The notes beneath the pieces are model-generated. The model did not search any database and was not told the DNA's origin. It saw only the letters and a list, made by a program, of their open reading frames with translations. Positions 6,554 through 15,082 of a stretch of DNA of 64,000 nucleotides are shown piece by piece (position 1 is the stretch's first letter; every line of letters begins with the position of its first letter). The stretch lies in the NCBI GenBank assembly GCA_000432835.1, contig FR890371.1, positions 1 to 64,000 of the forward strand, read 5' to 3'. Both the position numbers and the translations under genes were made by a program. Source of the stretch: Clostridium sp. CAG:417. GTDB taxonomy: Bacteria > Bacillota_I > Bacilli_A > RF39 > UBA660.

Positions 6554-6628
6554 AAAAGATATGCTTCACAGTGAACCGCGCTTGAGTCCTTTTTCGGACC
6601 GCTTCGGTCGTGTGAGGGGGGTGTAGTC
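6536..6628 (+). other. GC-rich structured segment before terS; cos/packaging-site candidate
   Basis: GACT + CCCCCC (6536-6545) can pair with GGGGGG + AGTC (6616-6628, a 3-base bulge), enclosing three further hairpins: TTCAC/GTGAA (6565-6575), GTCC/GGAC (6586-6599) and GACCG/CGGTC (6597-6609; the last two overlap and exclude each other). It is the most G+C-rich patch of the prophage and lies between the HNH and TerS genes, where cos sites of HK97-like phages are often found. No direct cut-site evidence. Confidence 0.4.
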
Positions 6629-6643
6629 AAAGGTGGTGGAAAA

Positions 6644-7030
6644 ATGGAAAATGAAAATCTTAATTCTAAAGAATTAAAAGAAGTTCTCGACTTTTCGACA
6701 GAGCTTAAAAAACTTAAAAAAATATTCAAAAACATACCAAAAGATAAAAAGAATTTGGTACAAAAGCTTATCGAAAGTGCTGCTTTTATGTCCGTTGAGT
6801 TAACTAAATTAGAAAATTACATCAGTGTAAATGGTGTATCAGAAACATACCAAAACGGAGAAAATCAGTATGGAACAAAAACCAGTACAGAAGCCAGTGT
6901 GTACAACACTATGATTAAAAATTATACGTCGATCATAAAACAATTATGTGAGTTATTGCCAGAAGGTTTACCAGCAACAAAGGAAGGTAACGCTTTAATG
7001 AATTTCGTTACTAAGCCTAAGGGTAAATAA
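6644..7030 (+). CDS. terS: Terminase small subunit, P27 family
   Basis: 128 residues. The central helix pair with a Y-x(6)-NG stretch and a C-terminal AS-VYNTMIKNYTSIIKQLCELL pattern matches P27-type small terminases, which recognise the phage packaging site and hand DNA to TerL. ATG 6644 follows AAAGGTGGTGG, and the stop overlaps the TerL start by one base. Position and length agree with the family. Confidence 0.8.
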   Translation: MENENLNSKELKEVLDFSTELKKLKKIFKNIPKDKKNLVQKLIESAAFMSVELTKLENYISVNGVSETYQNGENQYGTKTSTEASVYNTMIKNYTSIIKQLCELLPEGLPATKEGNALMNFVTKPKGK

Positions 7031-8676
7031 TGAATTACATCAGAGAGTATAACGAAAAAATACAGTCTGGCGAAATAATAACTAGCCGCAGAGTCAAAAA
7101 GGTTTATGCTCGATTAGTAAAAGAAATGGACGATCCTAATTGTCCATTTTATTTTGACGAAAAAATAGCTAATAGACCTATAGAGTTTACAGAAACTTTT
7201 TGCAAACAGTCCCAGGGAGAATTAGGCGCAGACCTAAAACTGGAATTGTTCCAGAAAGCTTATGTACAAGCTTTATTTGGTTTTTTAGATAAAGAAACTG
7301 GGTACAGAAGATTTAACGAAACAATGTTTTTGGTAGGACGTAAAAATGGTAAAACAACTCTTTTATCTCCTATCGCGTTATATATGTTAATGGCTGACTA
7401 TGAAGGTGCAGCCGAAGTATACTCAGTAGCAACAAAGAAAGAACAAGCAAAAAAGGTTTTAACCGAAGCTTGTAATATGGTTAAACAAAGTCCAGAATTA
7501 CGATCCGTTTTGAAGAAAAGAAGAAATGATCTTTACTTCAATGCTACATCTTCTATCTTTGAAGCTTTAGCGTCAGACTCTAATACGCTTGACGGTTTAA
7601 ATAGCCACGGCGTTATTATAGACGAATTACACGCTATCAAAGATAGAAATTTATACGAAGTTATGAAACAGTCTATGACTGCTCGACGCCAGCCGTTATT
7701 AGTTATGATAACTACTGCTGGAACAGTTAGAGAGTGTATCTATGACGATACTTACGATTATGCTTGTAAAGTAGCAGACGAGGAAATAAAGGACGAACAC
7801 TTTTTACCTATTCTTTATGAACTAGATAATCGTAACGAGTGGACAGATCCAACGTGTTGGTTAAAAGCTAACCCAGGACTAGGAACAATTAAAAGTTATC
7901 ATAATCTATCTATTGAAGTTGAACGTGCTAAAAATGATCCTAAAAAATTACCAGGTTTATTGTGTAAAGATTTTAATATTCGTGAAAACGATAGCAACGC
8001 TTGGTTAAGCTTTGAGGAAGTTAACAACACAGAGACTTTTAATATGGAAGATATTGAGAATACTTACGCTATCGGTGGTTGCGATTTATCAGCTACTACT
8101 GACTTAACTTGTTCTACATTACTTATCAGAAAGCCTAACGACGAGAAAGTATATGTTATACAACACTACTTTTTACCGCAAGTAAAGCTTGATAGATTAG
8201 ACGAAAAAAACACGCAAGAAGCGCCATACAAAATATGGCGTGATAAAGGTTTACTTACTGTGTGTGAAGGAAATCGTGTTGACTATTCGCAAGTAACAGA
8301 CTGGTTTGTACAAATGCAACAAGAATTTAAAATTGATCCTATATACGTTGGTTATGATAGAGCTCTAGCTGGTTATTGGGTGGACGAAATGACATCAAAT
8401 GGTTTTCAAATGGAAGCCGTAGCACAAGGACCTTATACTTGGAGTCAACCAATGCGTGAAATGGGCGCTGCTTTTGCAGATAAAAAAGTTAATTATAATA
8501 ACAACCCTATTTTAAAGTGGTGTTTAACTAATACTGCGGTTAAAAAAAGTGGTTTAAATAATATACAACCAGTAAAAATAAACGAACGTCGAAGAATTGA
8601 CGGAGCCGTATCTTTACTTAATGCTTGGGTTTTATACGTTAAGTATTATGAAGATTTTATGTATAGTGTGGGGTGA
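7030..8676 (+). CDS. terL: Terminase large subunit (packaging ATPase/nuclease)
   Basis: 548 residues. Motor domain: Walker A VGRKNGKTT at about 102-110, Walker B VIIDELHA at about 195-202, and a coupling-motif candidate ITTAGT near 228. Nuclease domain: acidic residues Asp352 (GGCDLSATTD), Asp443 (VGYDRA) and Asp524 (RRIDG), the RNase H-like set of TerL proteins. The enzyme pumps phage DNA into the prohead and cuts it. Length and domain order are normal. It is translationally coupled to terS. Confidence 0.95.
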   Translation: MNYIREYNEKIQSGEIITSRRVKKVYARLVKEMDDPNCPFYFDEKIANRPIEFTETFCKQSQGELGADLKLELFQKAYVQALFGFLDKETGYRRFNETMFLVGRKNGKTTLLSPIALYMLMADYEGAAEVYSVATKKEQAKKVLTEACNMVKQSPELRSVLKKRRNDLYFNATSSIFEALASDSNTLDGLNSHGVIIDELHAIKDRNLYEVMKQSMTARRQPLLVMITTAGTVRECIYDDTYDYACKVADEEIKDEHFLPILYELDNRNEWTDPTCWLKANPGLGTIKSYHNLSIEVERAKNDPKKLPGLLCKDFNIRENDSNAWLSFEEVNNTETFNMEDIENTYAIGGCDLSATTDLTCSTLLIRKPNDEKVYVIQHYFLPQVKLDRLDEKNTQEAPYKIWRDKGLLTVCEGNRVDYSQVTDWFVQMQQEFKIDPIYVGYDRALAGYWVDEMTSNGFQMEAVAQGPYTWSQPMREMGAAFADKKVNYNNNPILKWCLTNTAVKKSGLNNIQPVKINERRRIDGAVSLLNAWVLYVKYYEDFMYSVG

Positions 8677-8680
8677 TTAA

Positions 8681-9970
8681 ATGAAACATAGAGGCTTATT
8701 TAAAACTATATTCGGTGGAAATAAAGAACAACCGAATAATAACAATAGTGCAGCAACAAGTTTTAATATGTATAGTCTATTAAATACCTTTAATTCAACT
8801 TATCAAGTTAATACGGGTAACGCTTGGGACATGGACATTGTACGTAGTGCCGTTGACGCATATTGTAGAAACTTTGCTAAATTAAAAGCAAAACATACTC
8901 GTATTGGTAAAGCTGGTAAATCTAAAATAGAAAGATTATTAAATTATCAACCTAATTCTTTAATGGAAGCTTACAGTTTTTATTATAAAATAGCTGCTAA
9001 TTTAAAATTAACTAATAATGCTTTTATTTACCCTGAATTCTCTACTTCTGGCGAGATAGTTTCGTTCTTTCCTTTAATGTCTAATCAAATAGAATTATTA
9101 GAGAAAAACGGACAATTATATTTAAAATTTGTTTTTAAAACTGGAAAGATAAAGGTTGTTGCGTATGACAATATTATTCACATGAGAGGACAGTTTTTTG
9201 ACAATGATATATTCGGAAGTAAAAATCATGCGTTACGTCCTGCTCTTGATACTGCAATAGCAATAAATCAAGGTGTTTCTAATTCGGCTAAATTGATTAA
9301 TAGTATTAGAGGTATCTTATCAGCTAAAGTAGCGTCTAAAGACGACGATTTAGCAAAAGTAAGAGATAAATTTGTAGAAAATAACTTCAAAATGTCCTCT
9401 AACGGAAGTGGTGTTATTGTTACAGATACAAAAATGGACTATACACCTATAAATGAAAAATCAACACCAATTTCTTCCGAACAACTAAGTTATACAAAAA
9501 ATGCTATATATGATTATTTTGGTGTAAATGAAAACATTGTGCAAAATAAATTTACTGAGGAACAGTGGAACGCTTTTTACGAAGGTGCTATTGAACCAGT
9601 AGCTATACAAATGTCGCAATGTTTTACTAATGCTTTATTTACAGATAATGAACGTAACTTTGGTAATGAAATTACTTTTGAAGCAAACAGATTACAATAT
9701 GCGTCTAACGCTACTAAAGTTAATGTTGTAAAAGAATTATCTCCTATTGCGGTCTTAATGATAGACGACGTTAGAGAGATGTTTAATTTAGCGCCTTTAC
9801 CTAATGGCGAAGGTCAAAAAGTATTACAGTCATTAAATTATATAAATTCTAATATAGCAGACTCTTATCAGTCAAAAGACAAAGACACTGCTCCACCACC
9901 AAAAGAAGAACCAGCAAAGAACAATGAGGAGTTAGAACAAGAAGGAGGTGTTGAAAGTGGAGACAAATAA
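8681..9970 (+). CDS. Portal protein, HK97 family
   Basis: 429 residues, in the canonical slot after TerL. Typical features are the helical start with an AVDAYCRNFAKLK stretch (about 67-79), the RLLNYQPN loop, and the conserved FTEEQWNAFYEGAIEP region that forms the stem and clip. The C-terminal tail is acidic and disordered. Portals form the dodecameric DNA entry channel. A ribosome site is present (GGGGTGATTAAATG). Confidence 0.92.
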   Translation: MKHRGLFKTIFGGNKEQPNNNNSAATSFNMYSLLNTFNSTYQVNTGNAWDMDIVRSAVDAYCRNFAKLKAKHTRIGKAGKSKIERLLNYQPNSLMEAYSFYYKIAANLKLTNNAFIYPEFSTSGEIVSFFPLMSNQIELLEKNGQLYLKFVFKTGKIKVVAYDNIIHMRGQFFDNDIFGSKNHALRPALDTAIAINQGVSNSAKLINSIRGILSAKVASKDDDLAKVRDKFVENNFKMSSNGSGVIVTDTKMDYTPINEKSTPISSEQLSYTKNAIYDYFGVNENIVQNKFTEEQWNAFYEGAIEPVAIQMSQCFTNALFTDNERNFGNEITFEANRLQYASNATKVNVVKELSPIAVLMIDDVREMFNLAPLPNGEGQKVLQSLNYINSNIADSYQSKDKDTAPPPKEEPAKNNEELEQEGGVESGDK

Positions 9971-10133
9971 TACAGAAAGTAAAAAAATTAAAATTACAAA
10001 GTTAAATAATTTTATTAGTTTTGAATTATTAAGAAAAATGAAGGAAAAAGAACCAGATACTAAATTTATTTTACCTAATGGAAAGGAGGCAATTTTAAAT
10101 GACAAAAAAGAACAATCAAAGTCTAGTAAATAA
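9957..10133 (+). CDS. Small basic phage protein, 58 aa
   Basis: GTG 9957 lies eight bases behind AGGAGG and is preferred over GTG 9948 or TTG 9951, which sit within or beside that site. The product is Lys-rich with a beta-like centre. It overlaps the portal gene (14 bases) and the protease gene (35 bases). Function unknown; the position suggests a minor head accessory. Confidence 0.5.
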   Translation: METNNTESKKIKITKLNNFISFELLRKMKEKEPDTKFILPNGKEAILNDKKEQSKSSK

Positions 10134-10722
10134 AACTGGACGTGAAATTAGAGTCTTCTCTGATTTTAAATTAAAAGAACAAAGAAGCGAAGACGGAAGC
10201 GAAAGACAAGATTATGTGCATGGTGTCCCAGTAGTTTTTAACACCCCCACTTGTCTTTATGAATTTGAGGGAGTAAAGTTCTATGAACAAATAGACCGCC
10301 ATGCGTTTGATAATTGCGATATGTCTGATGTTATTTTTAATTATAATCATGGTGGACGTGTTGCAGCAAGAATTAGAAATAACACATTAAAATTAGCATT
10401 AAATGATGTCTGTATGGAAATGGACGCATTTCTTGGGGGTACTGAATATGGTAGAAATCTCTTAGAGGAAATTAGAGGTGGCTACATAGATAAAATGAGT
10501 TTTGCTTTTGTTGTAGCAGACGACGAATACGATCCAGCTACACATACAAGAACAATAACTCGAATTAAAAAGCTATACGATGTATCGGTGGTTGATATTC
10601 CAGCCTACGATCAAACAAGTATTTCGGCTAGGTCTTTCTTTGAGGTGGAGTACGAAAAAGAAAAAAGAGCTTTGGAGCAAGCCAGACTTAGAGAAATATG
10701 TATAGCAAAAACAAAAATCTAA
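10099..10722 (+). CDS. Prohead maturation protease, HK97 family
   Basis: 207 residues with the caudovirus prohead protease pattern: HGVPVVFN near 41-48, catalytic His84 in NYNHGG, Ser134 in KMSFAF, and IKKLYDVSVVDIPAYDQT (about 155-173). The serine protease removes the N-terminal scaffold segment of the capsid protein before head expansion. ATG 10099 lies behind AAAGGAGG. Confidence 0.93.
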   Translation: MTKKNNQSLVNKTGREIRVFSDFKLKEQRSEDGSERQDYVHGVPVVFNTPTCLYEFEGVKFYEQIDRHAFDNCDMSDVIFNYNHGGRVAARIRNNTLKLALNDVCMEMDAFLGGTEYGRNLLEEIRGGYIDKMSFAFVVADDEYDPATHTRTITRIKKLYDVSVVDIPAYDQTSISARSFFEVEYEKEKRALEQARLREICIAKTKI

Positions 10723-10748
10723 ATTAGTTCGATAAGGAGGAAAAGAAA

Positions 10749-11927
10749 ATGAACGAAAAAAGATTAAACGAAATTAAAGCTAGAAAAGCAGAAATTAGAA
10801 CACTTTTAGAAGATACATCAAAGGACGTTAATTTAGAAGAAATTAACAGTGAATTAGACAACTTAGATAAAGAACAAAGAACGCTAGAAAAAAGAGCTGA
10901 AATTGCTCAAAAATTAGAAACTGGCGAATTAGAACCAGATAATGCAGAAAAAGCCCCTGGTCTTGATGACGATGAGGAAGAAGGAGGAAAAGAAATGAAT
11001 ACAGAAGAAAGAAAAACAAAAATGTCTAAAGAAGTTAGATCATTCTTAAAGTACATGATTACTGGAGGTAGAGAAACAAGAGGTGTTACTCTAACAAACG
11101 GTCAAGCGGTAGTACCAGAAGAATTAGACAACGAAATTATTACAGAAATGCGTGAAGTATCAGATGTAATTAATTTCATTAATTTAAAAAATGTTAGAGG
11201 AACTTTACGTGTTGGTAATTTATCAGCTATTGGAGCTAATAAAGATAAAGACGGCGACGCAATTACTGCAAACGGAGGAGTTACTGGAGATGTAACATTT
11301 GGTTCTTATAGAACTAGCGCAAAAATTGAATTAGGTGTTGGTTTAGATACTGAAAGTTTAGACGCATTTAAAGAAATTGTTGTTTCTGAATTAGCACTTG
11401 CTTTAGCTATAGAATTAGAGTCAGAAGTTATGACTGGAACAGGAACAAATGAAGCAGAAGGTTTATTCGTTGCAGAGTTACCAGAAGCACAAAAAGTGTC
11501 AGTTAAACTTTCTGAATTCGGACATAAAGCTTTATCAAGTATTAAAGGTAAAATTCGTAGAGCTTATGGTAAACGTGCTAGTTATGTTGTTAATACTGAA
11601 ACTTTCCACGATTTAATAGAAGGTATGGTTGGGACAGACGGACACCCTATTTATAATGAAAGTACAGAAATGTTATTAAAGAAACCAGTTATTATATCTG
11701 ACGAAGCACCTAAGAATAAAATATTATTCGGTTATGGTAAAAGATATTGGTATAACTATAATATGGCTCCACAAGTTGCAAGTTCTGAACATGAAAAATT
11801 TAGTGAAGGTATGATCGTTCATAGAGCTTTAGCATTTGGAGACGGTCATGTTATGGACAGTAAAGCTTTTGCTATTCTTGAAATAACTGCTGATAGTGCG
11901 TCTAGTAATACTGAGGTAAAAGGTTAA
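10749..11927 (+). CDS. Major capsid protein, HK97 fold, with scaffold domain
   Basis: 392 residues. Residues 1 to about 95 are a charged coiled coil (delta/scaffold domain) that the protease should remove. The rest shows the HK97 fold: TLTNGQAVVPEELDNEI, TSAKIELG, and a MTGTGTNEAEGL loop. It follows protease and portal in order. A strong AAGGAGG precedes ATG 10749. Expected to be the most abundant virion protein. Confidence 0.93.
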   Translation: MNEKRLNEIKARKAEIRTLLEDTSKDVNLEEINSELDNLDKEQRTLEKRAEIAQKLETGELEPDNAEKAPGLDDDEEEGGKEMNTEERKTKMSKEVRSFLKYMITGGRETRGVTLTNGQAVVPEELDNEIITEMREVSDVINFINLKNVRGTLRVGNLSAIGANKDKDGDAITANGGVTGDVTFGSYRTSAKIELGVGLDTESLDAFKEIVVSELALALAIELESEVMTGTGTNEAEGLFVAELPEAQKVSVKLSEFGHKALSSIKGKIRRAYGKRASYVVNTETFHDLIEGMVGTDGHPIYNESTEMLLKKPVIISDEAPKNKILFGYGKRYWYNYNMAPQVASSEHEKFSEGMIVHRALAFGDGHVMDSKAFAILEITADSASSNTEVKG

Positions 11928-12259
11928 TGAGAACTTACAAATTAGTTGCAGCTACTAATTTTACTGATGTTCATACTGACGAAAAATATAAAGCTGGACA
12001 AGAATTAAATGTAAGCGAAGAAAGAGCTTTAGAGCTTTTTTCTTCTCCTTATCATTTAGTTAAATATGTATCGCACGAAGACGATACAGATATAGCTAGT
12101 ATTATTTCTGAAAAAGACGCACTAAAAACAGAAAATGATACTTTAAAGAAAGATCTTGAAAATTTAACTGCAGAATATGACAAGTTAAAATTACAATTAG
12201 AAAAAAACAAAGATGATACTTCTGACAAAACAGAAGATAAATCAAAAAAAAATAAATAA
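11927..12259 (+). CDS. Phage head protein with coiled-coil tail, 110 aa
   Basis: The stop of the capsid gene overlaps the start by one base. An N-terminal beta domain (about 1-50) resembles small head or decoration proteins; residues 60-100 are a heptad-rich helix and the end is Lys/Asp-rich. Decoration protein or minor connector are the likely roles, by position only. Confidence 0.5.
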   Translation: MRTYKLVAATNFTDVHTDEKYKAGQELNVSEERALELFSSPYHLVKYVSHEDDTDIASIISEKDALKTENDTLKKDLENLTAEYDKLKLQLEKNKDDTSDKTEDKSKKNK

Positions 12260-12281
12260 ATAAAAAATAAGGAGTGATATT

Positions 12282-12614
12282 ATGGCAAATAATAAATCTA
12301 TTAGCGACGAGCTAATGAAAAAAGCACGTGGTTTTCTTAGAATAACTATTGAAGACGACGAAGTTATAAATACTGAAATTACTACTCTTATTAAAGCTTG
12401 TAGACAAGATTTAATAAGAAACGGTATCACTTCTACAAAAGCTGAAAGTGAAGAAGATAGTCTAATAGAAACGGCTATACTTCTTTACTTAAAAGCTGAG
12501 TTTGGGTTAGATAATAAAAATTATGAAAAATATCGTAATTCTTATGAGACTCTACGAACAGAATTATCACTAACGGACGACTATGTAAACGAGGTGGTAA
12601 AAAATGTGGAGTGA
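12282..12614 (+). CDS. Head-tail connector / DNA packaging protein (gp6-like)
   Basis: 110 residues with the helical gp6-like connector pattern: a first helix ending in LRITIEDDE, LIKACRQDLIRNGI in the middle, and a TAILLYLKAEFGL helix. Such proteins form the ring beneath the portal. ATG 12282 follows AAGGAGTG; its 3' end overlaps the next gene by 11 bases. Confidence 0.8.
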   Translation: MANNKSISDELMKKARGFLRITIEDDEVINTEITTLIKACRQDLIRNGITSTKAESEEDSLIETAILLYLKAEFGLDNKNYEKYRNSYETLRTELSLTDDYVNEVVKNVE

Positions 12615-12921
12615 TGTCTTGTATCTTTTAGAAGAAATTGAGAGTTTGGACGAGTTAAATCGTCCTCACTACTCTTATAAAGAAACTAAAGTATATGCTA
12701 ATAAAATATCAGTTAAAAGAAGTGAATTTTACCAGGCACAAGCTGCTGGCTTTAAACCAGAAAAAAGTTTTGAAATAAGGACCATAGAATTTGACGAAGA
12801 TAAGCACACAAAAGTTAAATACAAAGGTGTTACATACAAAATACTACGTTCTTACGAGGTAAATAGTGAGATAACAGAAATTGTATTAACGGGGCTTAAT
12901 AATAATCGTGAGCAACAATAA
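12604..12921 (+). CDS. Head closure / head-tail joining protein
   Basis: 105 residues, beta-rich, with the ETKVYANKISVKRSEFYQA and Y-K-ILRSYEVNSEITEIVLT patterns of SPP1 gp16-like adaptors that seal the portal. Its order between gp6-like and gp10-like proteins fits. The ATG 12604 has an AGGTGG site. Confidence 0.75.
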   Translation: MWSDVLYLLEEIESLDELNRPHYSYKETKVYANKISVKRSEFYQAQAAGFKPEKSFEIRTIEFDEDKHTKVKYKGVTYKILRSYEVNSEITEIVLTGLNNNREQQ

Positions 12922-13432
12922 AATAGAATTTATAGACACATCAAAAGAAGTTAAAAACACTATGGTTAAGCTTTCAAAGTCCGCCCTTCGTGCTTCTGCT
13001 AAAGTAGCTGGTAAAGCTATTAAAGCTGAAACTCAAAAACGTACAGGCCGATTATCTAAACAAGTTGGTTATTGGGCTAAAATAAATCGTGATACTGGAC
13101 AACCAGAGTTACAAATTGGTTACTATTCTAAAGCGCAAGCAAAAAAGAAAGGTAAACAAGTATCACACGCTAACCCTGCTTGGGCTGAGTTCGGTGTTAA
13201 ATCACATACTATTAGTATTAAAAAAGCTAATACTCTAAGCGACGGTAATATTAACTATGGTAAATCAGTTAGCCACCCAGGACTTAGAGGACAAAGTATC
13301 TTACGTAATAGTGTCTTTAATAATATAGACGCTATCAGAGAGGCACAAGCTGAATACTTAGCAGCACTTAATAAAACTATTGAAGCAGCTGGAGGAAAGA
13401 TTAAAGAAAGTGAGGAGATCGAAGATGTATAA
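12908..13432 (+). CDS. HK97 gp10-like neck/tail protein
   Basis: 174 residues starting at GTG 12908. The repeated RASAKVAGKAIKAETQKRTG stretch, a conserved AEFG (about 96-99) and a C-terminal helix are those of the HK97-gp10 family, which joins head and tail. It overlaps both neighbours by 14 and 8 bases. It is slightly basic, as usual. Confidence 0.8.
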   Translation: MSNNKIEFIDTSKEVKNTMVKLSKSALRASAKVAGKAIKAETQKRTGRLSKQVGYWAKINRDTGQPELQIGYYSKAQAKKKGKQVSHANPAWAEFGVKSHTISIKKANTLSDGNINYGKSVSHPGLRGQSILRNSVFNNIDAIREAQAEYLAALNKTIEAAGGKIKESEEIEDV

Positions 13433-13778
13433 TTTCTTTATTGCATTACAAAAGTTTGTTAATGAACAAAAAATAATTCCACTATATTATGAAGAAGCTT
13501 CGAAAAAAGCTAATTTCCCTTATGGTGTAATTAGTGATCCTATTAAAACTTGCCTACGTTATGGCGAATTAGTATACTTCGACATATTTATATGGACTAC
13601 AGAGCCTAATACTGGTATTGAATTAGAAAAGAAGTTACAAGAACTTATCAAACTTCTTGACGGTAAAATCTTCTCGGAAGAAAGAGCCGTTATATACTTT
13701 GAAGAACAAAGACCAATATCTGATCCAGAATATACCTTAATAAAAAAACAAATAACATTTAGTATTAGATTATTTTAA
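13425..13778 (+). CDS. Tail terminator / tail completion protein
   Basis: Start set at ATG 13425 because GAGGAG lies nine bases upstream; the frame from 13380 is inside the previous gene. The 117 residues carry the alpha/beta pattern of tail terminator proteins, which cap the tail tube and set its end, with a final FSIRLF strand. Assigned mostly from position between gp10-like and major tail genes. Confidence 0.65.
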   Translation: MYNFFIALQKFVNEQKIIPLYYEEASKKANFPYGVISDPIKTCLRYGELVYFDIFIWTTEPNTGIELEKKLQELIKLLDGKIFSEERAVIYFEEQRPISDPEYTLIKKQITFSIRLF

Positions 13779-13792
13779 AGGAGGGAAAACTA

Positions 13793-14347
13793 ATGTTAAA
13801 AGTATTTACTGAAAATGACACTAAAAAAATTCAAATTGACGAAGGTATCGTTGTATTAAACTTAGGAAAAGATAACGAGTTAATACTTGGACCTACTCGT
13901 GGTGGTGTTGAAATGACTATTACACCAGAAATAAGAGACATAGAGTTTGACGGTAAGCGTGGTAAAACTGCTGGTATGCAAGTTATCGACGGCGAAGACG
14001 CTACTATTAAGGTTGTGTCATTATGTTGTAGTCAAGATGTATTGTTAAAAGGTTTACCTAATGCGACACTTGATACAAACAAAGTAATTAAACAAGGAGA
14101 TTTTGGCCCTATAGCAAAGAGTAAATATATTGATACTATTGATGTAATTACACAAATGCTAGATAAGACTTATAAGATCCTTACATTTAATTATGGCTTA
14201 CACGAAGGAGCATTTACTTATAAGGCTGCTCCTAAAGCAGAAAATGAACATAATCTTGAAATTATACCTCACTATACTATAGACGATAGTTCAAGACTAT
14301 ATCAAATTAAAGATAGTGAAACTTGCCCTATAACAGTTGGAGAATAA
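13793..14347 (+). CDS. Major tail (tube) protein
   Basis: 184 residues, beta-rich, with a tube-protein start (VLNLGKDNELILGPTRGG), an EMTITPEIRDIEFDGKRG strand-loop and a C-terminal IIPHYTIDD strand. Order after the terminator and before the gpG/GT chaperones identifies it as the tube subunit. A strong AAAGGAGG precedes ATG 13793. A long hairpin follows the gene. Confidence 0.82.
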   Translation: MLKVFTENDTKKIQIDEGIVVLNLGKDNELILGPTRGGVEMTITPEIRDIEFDGKRGKTAGMQVIDGEDATIKVVSLCCSQDVLLKGLPNATLDTNKVIKQGDFGPIAKSKYIDTIDVITQMLDKTYKILTFNYGLHEGAFTYKAAPKAENEHNLEIIPHYTIDDSSRLYQIKDSETCPITVGE

Positions 14348-14357
14348 ATTTAAAATA

Positions 14358-14406
14358 TTATTCTCCTTTTTGTTTTCTATTTGAGCGATAACAAAAGGGA
14401 GAATAA
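14358..14406 (+). other. 17-bp intercistronic stem-loop after major tail gene
   Basis: Arms 14358-14374 and 14390-14406 pair over 17 positions with a single G-U, around a 15-base loop. No T-run follows, so it does not look like a simple terminator. It may protect or attenuate the abundant tail mRNA, or block translation of the downstream chaperone. Confidence 0.65.
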
Positions 14407-14426
14407 AAAAGAAAGGAAAAAAAGAA

Positions 14427-14810
14427 ATGAAAACAAAATATTTATTATTATTAAGTGAAATTATAGACAAAATGGACATTAAAGAAGAATTACAAAATTT
14501 AGATTTTAATACTGGAGACGAAAAAGAAGATCGAGAAAAATTAGGAGCTGCTCTTATAACTTTGATTATTACTAGAATTTATAAATGTGAAAAAGAAGTT
14601 TATACTTTTGTAGCTAATTATAGAGGTTATCACCCTTCTAAACCAGTATTTACTGATGAAGATACAGAAGATATTAAAACAGAAAAAAATAAAAAATATG
14701 AAGAAGATTTAAAACTTGCTTTAGAAAAAGCAGAAAATGAAGATATAATCGCATTATTTAAGGAAATAAGTAAATTACCAGGTGTTGCGAGTTTTTTATC
14801 TATAGCGTAA
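14427..14810 (+). CDS. Tail assembly chaperone, short form (gpG-like)
   Basis: 127 residues, helical and acidic, directly between the major tail protein and the tape measure gene, where all lambda-like siphophages carry gpG. The frame ends in TAA at 14808 shortly after a T-TTT-TTA slippery heptamer (14792-14798). The start ATG 14427 has an AAAGGAAA site. Confidence 0.8.
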   Translation: MKTKYLLLLSEIIDKMDIKEELQNLDFNTGDEKEDREKLGAALITLIITRIYKCEKEVYTFVANYRGYHPSKPVFTDEDTEDIKTEKNKKYEEDLKLALEKAENEDIIALFKEISKLPGVASFLSIA

Positions 14811-15082
14811 GTATCGGTACTGCGGAGGTCTTACGAATATTATATAAGCATTATGGCGGTATTGACTGGTTTGAGGACAAGCCGTCTTTTTTATTGGGCG
14901 AGTGTTTAGATAATGGTATAAAAAAAGAAACTGAATTACCTAAACTAATTAACGAAATTGTTAAGAAATTATCGCACGAAAAAACTTTTGTTCCACAACT
15001 AGAACAAAAGCCAAAAAAGAAAATGCGAAGCGCAGAAGACATTATGAAAGATTACGGTTTGGGAGGTGTTAAACTTGGCTAA
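14427..15082 (+). CDS. Tail assembly chaperone, -1 frameshift form (gpGT-like)
   Basis: At T-TTT-TTA (14792-14798), in the right phase, a -1 slip lets ribosomes leave the gpG frame and read ATC-TAT-AGC... The -1 frame is open from there to 15082 and yields a protein of about 218 residues with the gpT-type HYGGIDWFEDKPS region. A stem (14806-14811 with 14830-14835, CGTAAG/CTTACG) starts seven bases after the slip site and should stimulate slippage. This is the conserved G/GT device of long-tailed phages. The fusion recruits tube subunits to the tape measure. Confidence 0.82.
14792..14835 (+). promoter_or_regulatory. -1 ribosomal frameshift site (slippery heptamer plus hairpin)
   Basis: The heptamer T TTT TTA is in zero frame (TTT at 14793, TTA at 14796), followed by a 7-base spacer and the CGTAAG/CTTACG stem. 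All three parts match known -1 frameshift signals. Confidence 0.85.
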
